From: Eudorina sp. 2006-703-Eu-15 | Taxonomy: Eukaryota > Chlorophyta > Chlorophyceae > Chlamydomonadales > Volvocaceae | Length of the DNA: 64,000 nucleotides | Direction: 5' to 3' | Assembly (NCBI GenBank): GCA_003117195.1 | Contig: BDSI01000045.1 | Location: 276,589-340,588, forward strand | Part shown: in pieces, positions 39,738 through 53,600 of the stretch | Layout: each line of letters starts with the position of its first letter | Numbering within the stretch: position 1 is the stretch's first letter | Translations under genes and position numbers: made by a program | The notes under the pieces: model-generated | What the model was told of the DNA's origin: nothing | Databases searched by the model: none | What the model saw: the letters and a program-made list of their open reading frames with translations, nothing else

Positions 39738-40984
39738 TGAGTTGTGTTACTCGTGCAGAATGTGTGTTCGTAGGCGGGCAGACCAGGAGTGCGTGACATG
39801 CCAAGGGGCGTAGCTGAGCCCGGAAGCTGTGCCGGCAGTCAGGGAGCGCCCGGCCCTTCCCCGGTTGTTTGCGGTACACGCAATCCCGGTAGGTAGAACG
39901 ACGAGACTGACAAGGCCCTCCCGAAGCTTGTGCGCCTGAGGGCAAACTTGACATTAGCCGCGTGGAAGGTCACTTGCCCCTACTAACCAAGGCGGCCGAG
40001 CCGTAGCTGCAGTTAACTGTTCAGGAGCGCAGGTGAGTGCCTGGCCTAAAATACAGGCATATGTCCTTTGGGGATCACCGAAGGGGCGCGCGTCCGTATC
40101 GCTCTCAGCCGCATGAGCCCCGCCGCCCCATCCCCTTCGCGACATCGCACCCTCTCCCTCTACATGGCCTGCCTCGCAGCCTGACATAAGGCGCTGCCTG
40201 ACCGCGCGCCCTGGACTATTACGTGGCGCGGAAGCTTCGCGGGCGGCTGCGTCAGCTTCAAGATGTGCATCAAGGGGCCACGAGGCAGCGGGTGTCCAAA
40301 CTTTTGGAGCAGCTTGGATTGGAGAGAGGGAGATGCCGGGGGGCCGGTGATCGCAGTTGTCGGGCCGCATCTGTAGCCCATCCTAACAGTGCTACGACTT
40401 CTTGGGCAGCCGGCGGCCTCCAGGGCTACCTGAGCCTCATTATGAATGTCCCTCTGTGCTTTCGATGGGGACGGAGGGAACTCCATGCGCGGGGAATCCC
40501 CATACCTGGCCAGTTTTGGATGTGCTGCCCAACCTCATCCGTACCGTTCCGTACATGCTTGGTGACAGGCGCACGGCTATGACATTCAGTACCGCTGAGG
40601 CGCTGACACTCGATTACGACTTTGGCGCCCTATGGAGGTCGCAGAAACCTGTGTGGAACTCGCCCGCCACACACTACTGCCTGTGAAGTTACCAAATGCA
40701 TGGCGTGCAGGACACTCACAAAACAGTTATGGACGGAGCATATAATCACGATATCGTGTAGGCCCGCTTTCAGAATGTCAGCAGCTTTCCCATAGGGTTT
40801 TAGTCATAGCCCGTACATTCGACTCCTGTTTGTTATACCCATTTTGCGTCCTTATTCGTCACAGTATTTCTTTGTTTTGAGCACCTTTTCCAGCGTCCTT
40901 TCCTGCTAATGAAACCTGTGGTTGACGGCTTTGAAAGGCTTGGCTTTTAGCAATGGCCGCGTCTGAGGTAACCTCCTTTTGCTT

Positions 40985-43515
40985 TTGGAACCTAGACATC
41001 CTGCCTGTTGTTACAAAATTCTTGAACGACAACGACATAGTGTTCAGACTCAGCCAGTAAACAAGGCGTCTGCTCACTGCTTCCGTCACTACAAGGTTGC
41101 GCATCTGTCTCAGCCTGCACCTGAGCATGACTTCCGGGAGTACTGGACGGTCCCGAGCCGCCTGGAGCTGCTGACTTTCTCGCAGCGCTACTCGCTGCTT
41201 CGACTAACAGCAACAAGCGGCAGCAGCGTCAACACGGCGGTTGCTGCGCAATATGCGGGAGTCGTTTTTTCCGCACAATGGCTGGATCGCTGGGGCTGCT
41301 GCTATGTCTGGGAGCATCGACCTTTGCGCGTGGCTGCGGCAGCAGGGATGCCCCATGGGCTTTGCGATTTACGGCGCGGCAATGGAGGGACATAGAGCGC
41401 TGTGCGAATGGCTTCTGGAGAACGGTTACGCAACGGACAGCGCGGTTGGACACGGGCGCGCACACGCCGCAACGCCGACGATGCGCCCTCCCGAATTCCC
41501 CTCGAACACCGTAACAAACAACACACACCCAAACCTCCCAATCAAATCCGGGTACCTCTGCGTGGCAGGTCTCGTCATTCCCTATGCGCTGTCAGTCGCA
41601 AAATCGCGCGCCGCGCTGGGTGGTCACGCAGATTTGGTTGAGCGACTATGGAAGCGCCGTCCTGACTGGTGGCACTATACGTACATCACCGTGCTGACGA
41701 ATGCTCTACGGGCTGCGACCTGAGGGGCCTTCAGCGCATCTTCCACCTTCTGGGGGTGCAAGACCTCCTGACACCATCAGCGTCGCCCCCGCAGCAGCCT
41801 AAGGTGAACCCACCACCGCAACAGCAACAGCAAGCGGCTTTGGAGCCGTCCCTGTCCGGGCAGCAAGCGCTTGGAGACGAGGTGGCGGGTCATGGACAAG
41901 GGCCGCACGCACAGCGCGCTGAGCTGCGGGCTGAGCTAGCTCGAATCCAGGGCAGCATCATGGCTGCGGCGGTGAGCAGTCGCACGCCTGATCGGCGACG
42001 CCAAAGCGGAGTGGCTGGAGGGCCTCGGTTGGCGCTGCGCTGAGGGTGCGGCCAGGGGCGCCGTTGAGCGTGAACAGGCCATGGAGCGCTTGGCGTGGCT
42101 GCAAGCGCGCGGTGTGCCTTTGAACCTTATCTCACACGTCGCCCGCGACCTCCGGAGACGTGGCGGTGCTTCAGACCCTGGTTGACATGGGGCTCAAGGT
42201 GGACGACGACGCCTGCAGTATGGCTTCATGGCATGGCAAGGTTGCGCCGCAGCAGTTCCTGCTGGATCGGCTGGATGGTCCGCCATCCGGCACGTGCTTG
42301 CATGCGGCCTTCCACAGAGGACATCTGGATGCGGTGCAGTTACTTCATGCCCGCGGCGTGCCCTTGATAGACGTTTGCATTGCGATCTGGGCAGCCAACA
42401 TTTACGACGACCTGGAAGTCGCCCTGCCCCCCCAACTTGTGCGCTGGGCGATGGAGGCCCTTGGTGATAACGCGGAATGGGTGTATGAAATTTTGATGGA
42501 GGCAGCCGCGTTTGCCGGCAGCGTGGAGCTGATGTCGGAGCTGCGGCAGCGCGGGGCGGTCTGGGGTGCGATGACGTTCGCCTGGGCGATGAAAGGCGGC
42601 GGCGTCGCGGCGTTAGAGTGGCTGGTGGCCAACGGCTGCCCGACCGAGGTGAGGTAGCTGAGGGCTTCAGGGGAGTTATGCGAAGTCCCGCCCAGGCACA
42701 TTCGAGGTAACTGAGGGAGCCTGGGTGGGTGCGGCGCCTGCGGCGAGTTCCGGCGCACACGTATCCTCCAATCTGCCGGACGGTGCGTGCTATATAGGTT
42801 AAGCTAGCCCCGAGACTGAGAGCCGGACAGTGTTGAATGACATCATTCAGTTACCGATGCATGTTGGATGGCACCGTGTGGAACGTGCCGAAATACTGGT
42901 GCAACTCCGGGGCATCCAAAGCAACGGAAAGTGACCTGCCGTGATGGCTTGTATGTAACTGTGTTGCTTCGTTCGTGGATGGGGTAGCGATGTACCCAGG
43001 CTCGCATGGCTTGTCTTATCCTTGAGTGGCGTCCTGGTGCCCGTGCCTGAGTGACTCGGGGTGGACTCCATTTACAGCGTAAGATGTGTTGTGCCAGGAA
43101 CCGTTTGTTCTCCCAGGCCTGACGTTGCTCACCAGGTATCCTAGCTGGGCCGCCCCTGTGCCAAATCGGGACGGTGAACCCCAGGCCTTGGCCGCATCGA
43201 AAATCTCTTGGCCGCCAACTCTGTGACGTTGGATGCGCCGTCACGTTGCGTCGATCATATCATGTTTGACCTCGTTATGCGTTTCTTTGCTGAACACTGC
43301 AGGCCCTTGACGACGATCATTACGGGATGGTCGCAAAAATGGGCGATCTGGCCACGCTGCGCTGCTGCCTAGTGCGGCTGGGCTTGCCCGTGGACAAGGA
43401 CTGGTTCCTCATGTACTGCGGCAGCGAGGATGAGGAATGCCCACTGCAAGTGCTGCAAATGCTGTACCGTGAAGCGGGCTGCCTGATCGTGGACTGGGAG
43501 GAGGCGTTGAATTAG
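40985..43515 (+). pseudogene. Ankyrin-type protein, B (diverged paralog, frameshifted)
   Basis: Paralog of 33600-36360. N-terminal LDILPVVTKFLNDNDIVF, then in another frame YKVAHLSQPAPEHDFREYW, SQRYSLLRLTATSG, then again shifted MSGSIDLCAWLRQQGCPM and AAMEGHRALCEWLLENG. A Gln-rich linker near 41815 and an AVLQTLVDMGLKVD unit follow. The end of the large exon, AAFAGSVELMSELRQRGAVWGAM to ANGCPTE at 42648, is nearly the same as in copy A. The intron 42649-43302 is GT..AG and the last exon (43303-43515) reads GMVAKMGDLATLRCC to a stop. At least two frame changes (about 41058 and 41250) and more between 41.5 and 42.1 kb suggest a pseudogene; short unannotated introns could account for some. Confidence 0.65.
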
Positions 43516-46500
43516 GCGGATCGGCGCGGACATTTCGCCGATCGGGAGAAGGTTCGCCAGTGGCTGGAGGAGGAGCGCGCGGCAGCAGAGGCGGTGGCGC
43601 CAACGGCCGCGGCAGAGACACGGCAGCTAGGCCCCACATGAACCCAGGCGGCCGTTGCGCGCCAGGCTGTGTGATTGGCGTTTGGTACCCATGCGCACGG
43701 CGCGGCACTTTGAGATGGCGTGACGGTCTTGTAGTGGCATCTACGCACGGGGCTTGACCCGGCCATGCTCAACACCTTCATCGGACGCGGGGCCCTGGGG
43801 GGTGGGGGTTATCTTCTTTCAGCACTGGCTGCGTGGGGCAGGAGCTGACAGCACATCACGGTTGAAGTGGGAGGGGGCGCAGCACACGAAGAAGGGGTAG
43901 AGGGAGGAGGGCGGCTGGGGCTACACACGTGACACATGCGTCCGTCATGCAGCAGGGGCCAAGAGCGTCGAGGCGGTTTTGTGTGGGGACTACACATAAC
44001 TGCACTGGTGGTGGCGGGTCGACGGTTGCCTCACTTGTTGTCCGTCGCCCAGGTTCACACATTGGGGAGCAAATTCAAATGCGAGGGTACCGAACCCTGC
44101 TGCTTGGTACTGGGCTCTATTTGGTACTGTTGCCTGTATGCATGTGGAATTCTTTTGGAGCCTGGCTTGGACGAAGGATTTTGAAGGAGGGCGGCCAGCA
44201 GTGATGGCACGACAGGTTAGAAGCGTACCATTCCAGCCCGACGACATTGTGCGCGAGGGGTGCAGCGGCCGTGGCTGTGGCCCTTGGGCCCCTCTGGTGT
44301 GAGACGGTTGAGGTCCGTCGGGCTGAGTGACCATGGTGACCACGGTTGGTGTCGGGCGTCGGCAGAGGCTGCTGCGTGCCCAGGCAGGGCGGCACGCGGG
44401 CTGGCCACCGCCGGATGGACAGGTTGGACACACGGTCGGTTGAGTGTGACGGTTCTCGGCGGGGTGCGGGTCGAGCTCTGCTGGGGACGGCTCGTCGGCG
44501 CTGTGTGTGAGAGAGCAATGGACTCGGTGTCTGGTATAATCGTGCTTTCTGCCAGTTCCGGGGACTTGTTCCACGGAAATCTTCGTTGCTGCAAGAGGCT
44601 ATATCGAAAGGTGGGCATGCATGGTACAAGGTGCGATGTTTGCTGGGTCTGGGTTTCTAGTGCTTCGTTGCGTGGTGGATGTAACAGTTGGCACGTCCGG
44701 GAATGGGAAAGCCGTGTCGTACTTGTTGATGCATTATTATGGACGATATCAGCTTTCGTTGTCTTGGGCTGTGCTGCATCCTACTGCATACATTGTAGAC
44801 GGCTGTCACCAATGACCCGCGGGGTCCTGACGTGCCGCGGCGGGGTCCACTGCAACATCGATGATTCACACAGCAGTAAGCAAAGTGGCAGCGTGCATAC
44901 GCGCCATTACAGTATCTTGCGGTTGCGTGAGAATCTACATGGGTCGTGGACTCCAGGCACGCCACGATCAAAACCATTACTAACCATTTCCAGCCTCCTA
45001 GTAGAGGAATTTGGATAGAGGGAATGTGGCGTGTTTGAAACTTGACACACGGCACATACGGTACCCTAACCCACAACCCACGCCATGCGGCACGGTGTCA
45101 GTAAAGTGGACCGCGCAGCTCGACGCAATAAAAATGAGGAGAGGGAACATGGTCTCTAGCAATTGTTCCAGTGCATGAGGCTTGTAACTGTTTTGTGTGT
45201 GCAGTCATAATCATGAGCACCAGGCGATCAAGGATTGCGACGGATTCGGTTGCAAGGTGGTTGACGGCAGTTGAAGACGACGAGCTGTAGCAGGTTCCGC
45301 AGGTACCGCAGGTTATGAACACCAAGATAATTAAAAGATGATATGGTACCCTGATCGAATGCAAGTACTCGAGAGCTAATTGTCCTGTTCACAACTAACT
45401 CGGTTCCAAATGACCTTGGTGGCATGTGTTTTCGGACACATTATTCGGGCCATAATACAGTTTGCGATAAAGACATTATTGTTTGTGCGCTGGAGGATTG
45501 TGGATATCAAAAAAGGGCAATCCGGAGCCGGTCCGAATGATTCCGCGAATCATTGGCTTTACCTAACGCGACACCACTACTTCAGTACACCAAGATAAGG
45601 CGGATCTTCTTGATTTGATGTTCTGTTGCAGGCGCCTGACCTTTTCCCTTTCAACAGTTTGCGCTTCATCATAACTCGAAAGCTCTGCTTTATCGAGCCT
45701 GTTACCTCTTAGAAAGAGACAGAAGAGTATATTTGAAAGTGTTGCTACCTGACGTGTTGCTGGTATGCTGGATGATGATTAAGGTCACAAGTCAGTGGAC
45801 GGCTGACCTTTGAAGCAACACCCGAAGGTGTAACCTGGTCCACGCTACGTGCGGCGCCGGGCTGATCCTTCCATAGCCCTCCCAACTGGAGTAATAGAAG
45901 TTTTCAGCAACATTTTCCCAAGAATGCGACAAGGACGGTATTTAAAGCCCTGCTCGTCCGGATGGCGCAGGTGCGGTCGCATTCTCTCGACAACCCAGCA
46001 AGCGTCTTACTGTCCACTATTGTGTTTGTCCGTGAATGTTTAACGCGCATGTGCTTGGGCATTTGTCACATGTTCCGTTGTTCTGAGTCAGTCCATCAGC
46101 CGAAACCCTGTTTTTCGTGGGACTCGGCCCTGCTGTGAAACTCGGCGCCGGCTTCGGTAACGCATGTCTATTTCAATTACATAGCGTCATCTGGTCCGCG
46201 CCCACATTTGTTGTGCGATGACGCGCCTTTTCCCCACCTGGGCTCACCTCGCCTGCTCGCAGCCGGCTCCGCTCACAGCCGATGCTGCCGCCGGCAAGCG
46301 GCCTCGCGGGACCCGCACCGGCCCGTGTCGCCACCCCCCTGACCACCACTTCCGAGCCCGCCTCCTCCACTGCCACCTGCGCCGCGGCCTCGACGTCCTC
46401 ACCAGCCAGTGGCCCGCTCCGCCAGGTCAGGGTCATGGGAAGGCGCCACCACCGCACCACTACCCCTCGTCTGGTTTGCCGCGGCTGGGACCTCCGCTCC

Positions 46501-47045
46501 GCGCTGTCTTGGTTGCTCCCCCAGAGCAAGGCCCTGGGTGATGGCGGTCGCCAGATGCTGGTGGTGGTTTCGGAGGACGAGGTTGAGGCGGATGTGGTGG
46601 CTGGTGTAGAGGAGGGCAGGTCGCCGCCTCCGCCCCAGGTGCGGCCGTCGGTGCCGGTTGCCCTGCGGGTGGAGGGGGCCGGGGGATGTGCAATATGTAG
46701 TACGGTAGTACTACTAGTAGTAGCATTAGTACGACAGGATAGTACCTGCGGGGTGGCGAGGCTGCTGGGGGGATGCAGCTGCAACATGCTGCGGCGCACC
46801 GTTTTGCGATCGGAGGTCAATTCGGTCAAAAGCGTCCACAATCACAGGATGTGATGTTGGAACCCACATGAAAAAACATCCGACATTCGGACACGTGCCA
46901 CGTGTGTGTTGCGCGGGCGCCCCGGTACGGAACCGGGCTTCGCCTTCGGGCACATTCTAATTCGCGCGACACGATCCCGAACAGCCTTTCGGTGCCGACT
47001 TGACCGCATTCGGTTCGGACCTTTCGGTGCCTTTAAACTGAAACT
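43516..47045. other. No confident gene
   Basis: No conserved protein recognised. 44796-44856 resembles the LINE 3' end. A plus-strand frame at 46282-46854 (motif GGRQMLVVVSEDEVEAD) could be a 5' exon of the esterase gene, since the esterase frame at 47098 is preceded by a good acceptor (ctccccgcccag), but I cannot place the donor. Confidence 0.4.
44796..44856 (+). mobile_element. Diverged LINE 3'-end fragment
   Basis: ctgtcaccaatgacccgcgg and gtccactgcaacatc match 32898-32934 with an insertion between them. Confidence 0.5.
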
Positions 47046-50000
47046 ATGGAGGTAACCTCCCGGCTGTATCTTCCCCTCTGTTTCCTCCCCGCCCAGGAGT
47101 CGTTCGCGACGATCGCTCCCGTGGTTCTGGAGCTGCCCCCGACCACCCTGCCGTCCGACACGGGGCCAACAACCGCGTCCACGTCCTCCACCGACTCGGA
47201 CCAGCTGTACGGCGGTGACGTCACGGTGACCATCGCCGGCCCGGGTTCCGACACCGACGCCAGCCCCACCCCCATCGCCGTCGTCGCCGTCGCCAACAAC
47301 GTCGTCCACGCCCCCGGGTTCTCCGCCGTACCCATCGCCGAGGCCGCCAGCCCCTCCGAAGCTAGCTTACACCCAACAGGCACGCACGGTGCAGCGCCAC
47401 CATCCCCATCCCCGACCTCCGCCGCCGCCGCCACGGCAACGGCGCCGCCGCCCCATGCTGCCGCTGCCGCCGTCGACGCCGTCAGCGCGCCGGAACAAAA
47501 TCAACAACATCAACAGCAGCAGCGGCACCCGCAGGCGCCGCCCCCTCGCGAGCCCTTTTCTCTGGTCAGCAGCAGCCTCCTGGCGGGTGGCAAGCTGGAC
47601 CTGGTCAACTGGCGGGACGGCCGGCTGCTTCGGGTCTGGACGCCGCCGGGCTTCAGTCTGTCGGACGCCGCCCGGGAGCCCTACCCGGTGGTGTACCTCA
47701 ACGACGGTCAGAACCTCTTCGACGACCGACTGACGCTGAGCGGCCACGCCTGGCACGCGGCGGAGGCGGCGGCGGGGCTGATCAGCGCGGGGGCGCTGCC
47801 GCCCTTCGTCATCGTGGGCATCGACCACTCGGGCGACACGTGAGTCGGGTGTGGCGGATTGAGTCGGTTGGGAGTTGGTTAGGTGTTGGTTAGGTTGGGT
47901 GGTAGCGTGGGGGGGGGGGTAGGGAGTAAGGGTGTCGATAGGGTGTGTTGGGGACATGGAAGGGGGATGGGTTGCAGGTTCGTGGCTGCGCGCCGGCCCC
48001 ATGCCCGCCGCTGCGCCGTGCTGCGCTCCCGCACAGGCGCTCGTACGACTACCTGCCGTACAAGCCCGGCGACGCCAACGGCCTCCGCCCCGACGCCGCC
48101 AAGTGGCCCGGCGGCGGCGTCGACGCCTACCTCCGCGCCGTCGTGGACGAGATCCTGCCGTACGCGGAGCGGACGTACGGCGTGTCGCAGGACCCGGCGC
48201 TGCGCATCTTGGGCGGCTCCTCCTTCGGCGGCATCTGCGCGCTGTGCGCCGCGCTGCGGGCGCCCGGTGTGTTCGGGTCCCTGCTGGTGGAGAGCCCCAG
48301 CCTGTGGTTCGGGGAGGAGAGGCTGCTGCGGCAGGACCTGCCCGACTTCGCCGGGCCCTGGCCGGCCAGGGTATTCCTGGCCATGGGCACAAAGGTGAGC
48401 CAGCTGGGCACCTGGTCACGTGGGCAAGTGAGGTTTGAAACTACAGCAATTTTTGCTTTACTTCAAGCACGAAATTGTTCTTGCAACCGTAAAAAAGTTG
48501 GGCCCTATGTGTACGCTCCGTAGTGTCCCCGGGTTCTCATGAAACGCGCACAACACGCACACAACACGCACACGTCCAGCCTGACTCCTTTTCTCCTCGC
48601 GGCTGCTCCGTGTGTGTGTATGATGTGAGGGATCCGGCCGACCGAAACCAGTTCCCAATACACTCACCACAATACCTCCTGCAAACGAAATTGCACAAAC
48701 ACACCAACGGAACGTGTATGTCGTACGTGTCCGTGCCCTGATGTCTGCGATGCCCAACCAGGAGTACTCGGGCATCCGCAAGACCAAGAACCCCGAGTTC
48801 GACGCCCAGCTGGTGTCGTACACCCACGAGCTGGCGGCGCTACTGGAGGCGCGGGGCCTGACCCGTGGGTCGCGGCTGCAGGTGGTGGTGGAGGAGGGGG
48901 CCACCCACACCGAGTCGGCCTGGGCGGCCCGGCTGCCGGAGGCGCTGGCCTTCCTGGGGCTGCCCTGGTGGCGCCGCTGGCTGGCGCGGCGCCGCGACCA
49001 GCTGTACTGCACGGTGCCGCGGAAGCTGCGGGCGGGGCAGCCGGCGGTGCTGTTCTTCAACCAGGTGCGCTGTGGGTGTGTACGGGGTGTGTACGGGGGA
49101 TTAGACAGCGAATGTGTGGGGGCGTGTTTGTTTCTTGCAGAACCAGCGCAGACGGGGGATTTGCTGCTGCTCTCGTCGCAGGCAGAAGCAGAGCTGCTCA
49201 AACGCGAGGGCATGGGGACCGCGTGTACTGAGGCGGCTGCACCTGTGCAAAGGTTCACCAGAACACCGCCCGAGGGCCGCCCCTTTCCTTGACTCCCTCT
49301 GTTCGGGTGCCCAGGCGCGGTCCGACGTCCTGGCCGCCAGCCCGCCCGACAGCATCAAGATGGCGTACGGCTTCAACGTCGACTGGTGCGTCGGCGGCGG
49401 TCGTACGGACATGGTGCCCGCCGTCGGGCTGGCGGCGCTCACGCGCGAGGTGACGGCGGCGGCGGAGGCGAAGGCGGCGGCGGAGGCGGCCGGGGCGGCA
49501 CCTGCGGCGGCGCCGCTGGAGGGGAAGGAGCGCGCGCCGCCGACGGCGGCGGGCGCCGCCGACGGCCAGCCGACGGCGGCGGCGCAGCCGGTGTACGACA
49601 TCGTCGGTGACGTCACCGACGCCTTTGATCCGCGCGGCGCCTCGCGCTGGCTCCAGGCAACGTTCACGGTGCCGCCGGAGGCTTACGAGATGCACCTGGC
49701 GTTCAGCGACGGCGCCGGCGGCAACTGGGACAACAACGCGGGCAGCAACTTCTACGTGCGGGTCAAGATGGACCTGACGGCGGAGCAGAGGTCGCACACG
49801 GTGGAGCAGGCGATGCGGGAGGGGACCGCCTGGGGAGACGTGCAGGTGCGGCGGCGGGGGGGATTAGGCATTAGGGTATAGAGGGGGACTGCGGGTAAAG
49901 GACAGTGGTAGACATGTTTATGCTGCGCTGCTGGGGAGTGGGGAGGGAGGGTGCGGGGCTCCAGGGCTGTATGTGGGACTGGTGGGTAGGTGGGAGTGGT

Positions 50001-50642
50001 GTGGTGTGGGGCTGTACTGCAGCGACGGGGGTTAGGTGATATGACGGGATGGGGGGCCATCGGACGGGCTCCTCTGCCCCCCTGCCTCCTCCCCAACCGG
50101 GCTCCTCTGCCCCCCCTGCCTCCTCCCCAACCGGGCTCCTCTGCCCCCCCTGCCTCCTCCCCAACCGGGCTCCTCTGCCCCCCCTGCCTCCTCCCCAACC
50201 GGGCTCCTCTGCCCCCCCTGCCTCCTCCCCAACCGGGCTCCTCTGCCCCCCCTGCCTCCTCCCCAACCGGGCTCCTCTGCCCCCCCCTGCCTCCTCCCCA
50301 ACCGGGCTCCTCTGCCCCCCCTGCCTCCTCCCCAACCGGGCTCCTCTGCCCCCCCTGCCTCCTCCCCAACCGGGCTCCTCTGCCCCCCCTGCCTCCTCCC
50401 CAACCGGGCTCCTCTGCCCCCCCTGCCTCCTCCCCAACCGGCTCCTCCCCCCCCCCCCCCCCCCCCCCCCCCCCCTGCCTCCTCCCCAACCGGGCTCCTC
50501 TGCCCCCCCTGCCTCCTCCCCAACCGGGCTCCTCTGCCCCCCCTGCCTCCTCCCCAACCGGGCTCCTCTGCCCCCCTGCCTCCTCCCCAACCGGGCTCCT
50601 CTGCCCCCCCTGCCTCCTCCCCAACCGGGCTCCTCTGCCCCC

Positions 50643-50677
<35 letters not shown>

Positions 50678-53600
50678 CTCCTCTGCCCCCCCTGCCTCCT
50701 CCCCAACCGGGCTCCTCTGCCCCCCTGCCTCCTCCCCAACCGGGCTCCTCTGCCCCCCCTGCCTCCTCCCCAACCGGGCTCCTCTGCCCCCCCTGCCTCC
50801 TCCCCAACCGGGCTCCTCTGCCCCCCGCCTCCTCCCCAACCGGGCTCCTCTGCCCCCCCTGCCTCCTCCCCAACCGGGCTCCTCTGCCCCCCCTGCCTCC
50901 TCCCCAACCGGCTCCTCTGCCCCCCCCCCCCCCCCCCCCCCCCCCTGCCTCCTCCCCAACCGGGCTCCTCTGCCCCCCCTGCCTCCTCCCCAACCGGGCT
51001 CCTCTGCCCCCCCTGCCTCCTCCCCAACCGGGCTCCTCTGCCCCCCCGGCCTCCTCCCCAACCGGGCTCCTCTGCCCCCCCTGCCTCCTCCCCAACCGGG
51101 CTCCTCTGCCCCCCCTGCCTCCTCCCCAACCGGGCTCCTCTGCCCCCCCGGCCTCCTCCCCAACCGGGCTCCTCTGCCCCCCCTGCCTCCTCCCCAACCG
51201 GGCTCCTCTGCCCCCCCTGCCTCCTCCCCAACCGGGCTCCTCTGCCCCCCCCTGCCTCCTCCCCAACCGGGCTCCTCTGCCCCCCCGGCCTCCTCCCCAA
51301 CCGGGCTCCTCTGCCCCCCGGCCTCCTCCCCAACCGGGCACCGGGGCCCGTTGCGTTCGCACGCTTACACTGATGTAAGCGATGTAAGCCTGCTGTACAC
51401 CTTCCTCCGCCCAGCCCCACTCCGCGCGGCTTGCCCCCTCCCCCCCTTCGCTCTGGCAGCAGCGCAGTTTGAGAAAATATGTACTAATTTCCTTTACCCT
51501 CCCCCCTTCCCGTCCCCCTTCCCTTCCCACAGGAGATTGCCCACAAGCGATCCAGCTCCACCTTCTTCACCACCCCCGAGGTGCTGGTGGCCGGCGAGCC
51601 TGCCGTACTGTACGTCAACCGCCGCCGCGCTCGCGGGCTGGAGTCCAACCCCAACCTCCGGCTCCACTTTGGTTTCAACAGCTGGCAGACCGGCAGCCAG
51701 GAGGTGTGCATGAAGCCGACCTCGCTGTGGAGGGGGGAGCACATCGACTGGTGGGTGGCTGGCTGGGTGGGGGGTTTTGGGGGTTGGGTCACTGGGTGGG
51801 TGCTTGGGGGGTGCGTGGGGGGGCGGGTTGCCTGGGTGGCTTGCTGGCTGACTGGGTGCCTGGCTGGCTGGGTGGCTGAGTGTCTTCGGTAGCTGACTCC
51901 CTGGCGGAAGGCCCTGGCAGCGTTGCGAGACCCTCACTGACCGCCCAACCCACAAGCCCCATACATTCCCACACCGCAGCCACCCGCCGAGCCCGATAGA
52001 CACCCTCGCCCCTGCCCCTCCCACACGGAAGCCCCGCCCGGAAGCTCTCACCCCCCCCCGCCATCCGTCCCCCCCCCCCACACACACACCCTCACACACA
52101 TATAAACACACACCACACCTCCACACCCTCCCACACATCCCCACACCCCCACAGGTGGTCGGCCACCATGACTGTCCCCTCGGACGCCATCGACCTGTCC
52201 TTCGTGCTGACGGACGGCCACGGCACCTGGGACAACAACCTGGGCAGCAACTACGTGTGCCCCGTGAAGCGGGGCCGCGGGCAAGCGGACAGCGGCGCAA
52301 CCAAGAGGGCGCAGACACGAGGGGTGGAGGCCGTGGAGAGCATGCCGCACGCCGCCGGTGAGTACGGCGGGCTGGGTCGGTGGGTGGGTGGGTGGGTCGG
52401 TGGGTGGGAAGGCGAGCAAGTGCCCACGGGCGTGGATTGTGGGGGTGGGTGGGTGATGGGCAGGGCAGTTGGACAGGGACCGGCGGCAAGGGCGGGAGGG
52501 GGAGGGCCGGGTTGTCCCTCGGCCCCCGTTTCCTCTCTGCCGACCGTCTCTGCCGACCGCTCAAAAGTCGATGACGCACGTCTTGCTCGTGGTGGTGGTG
52601 GTGGTGGTGGTGAATTAAGGCTATGTCACCCCACATCCCCTCCCAACACCAATTTCCTGTAACCCCAACACCACCCCACCCCACCCCACCCCGCCAGGCA
52701 CCCTGCACATCGTGCAGCTCACGAAGCGCAAGGGCGGGGACGCGGCGGTGCGGGCCAACAAGTGGACCGAGGAGAAGAGGGTGCGGGTGTGGACCCCCCC
52801 GGGCTTCGACGCCGCGCGGCCGCCCCCGGGCGGTTACCCGGTGCTGTTCATGCAGGACGGTCAGAACATGTTTGAGGTGAGCGCGGGGGGCAAGGGGGAG
52901 AGGGAGAGGGAGGACGGGTGATGGAGAGGGGGATGACGGGGAGGGTTGGGGGAAGCAGACGCGGCAGGCTGGTGGAGGCGGGTACATGAGGATGGGAGGC
53001 CCCGAGGGACGGCAGGCTGGTGCGTGGTGGGGGCGTGCGAGGCGGTGCGGGGTGCGATGGGTGGTTGCCCGCTGGGGTTGGGACCACGCGGCAGTTCGTG
53101 AGAGGCGCAACACTCCAGGGTTGCCTTCAGTTCCACGATGCCGTACGAGACTCCTGCCGTACGAGACACCTGCAGTAGCGGTTCATTGCCCGGCACCCGG
53201 GCATGTCCACCAGCTGCCCATCGACAGCCCCACGCACAAACCTCCGGGCAACCTCGGGGCTTCCACCGCTTTTACACCAACGCACTTCACGGCGACCTAC
53301 TCAAAACCACCTGCCCTCACACCGGTATGCCTCTTTCCCCGCCCCAAACCCCACCCCAACTTCCTCAACCCCAAACCCCACCCCAAGTCCCGAAACCTCA
53401 TCCACCCCCACCCCACTTCGTCCCCCTCCGCCTCCTCCCCCCTCCCCCCAGGACTGGCTGGCCCACCAGGGCGTCTCCTGGCGGGTGGGCTACACCGCCT
53501 CCGACCTGGTGACGCGGGGGGAGCTGCCGCCCTTTGTGGTGGTGGCGGTGGACTCGGCGGGGGCCATGAGGTCGCTCAACTACCTGCCGTACCCGCCCGG

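Larger units (their letters stand above)
38541..40984. other. No confident gene; retroelement scraps
   Basis: Frames at 40223-40690 look mildly protein-like but match nothing I recognise and need several stops bridged. Holds a LINE 3' end at 39653-39737. Confidence 0.4.

Noticed and set aside
40223..40686. Overlapping plus frames of 94-119 aa
   Set aside because: No conserved motif, frames change without splice signals, no paralog in the window.
46282..46854. 190-aa plus frame before the esterase gene
   Set aside because: Could be an upstream exon but I cannot find a donor/acceptor pair that joins it in frame; mentioned only as a possibility.
50067..51339. CRISPR-like regular array
   Set aside because: Units abut with no unique spacers, and this is a eukaryotic genome; it is a minisatellite.
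49752..51713. Several 430-590 aa Pro-rich or Gly/Arg-rich proteins
   Set aside because: They are the 34-bp minisatellite read in every frame; the region is an intron between in-frame exons of the esterase gene.
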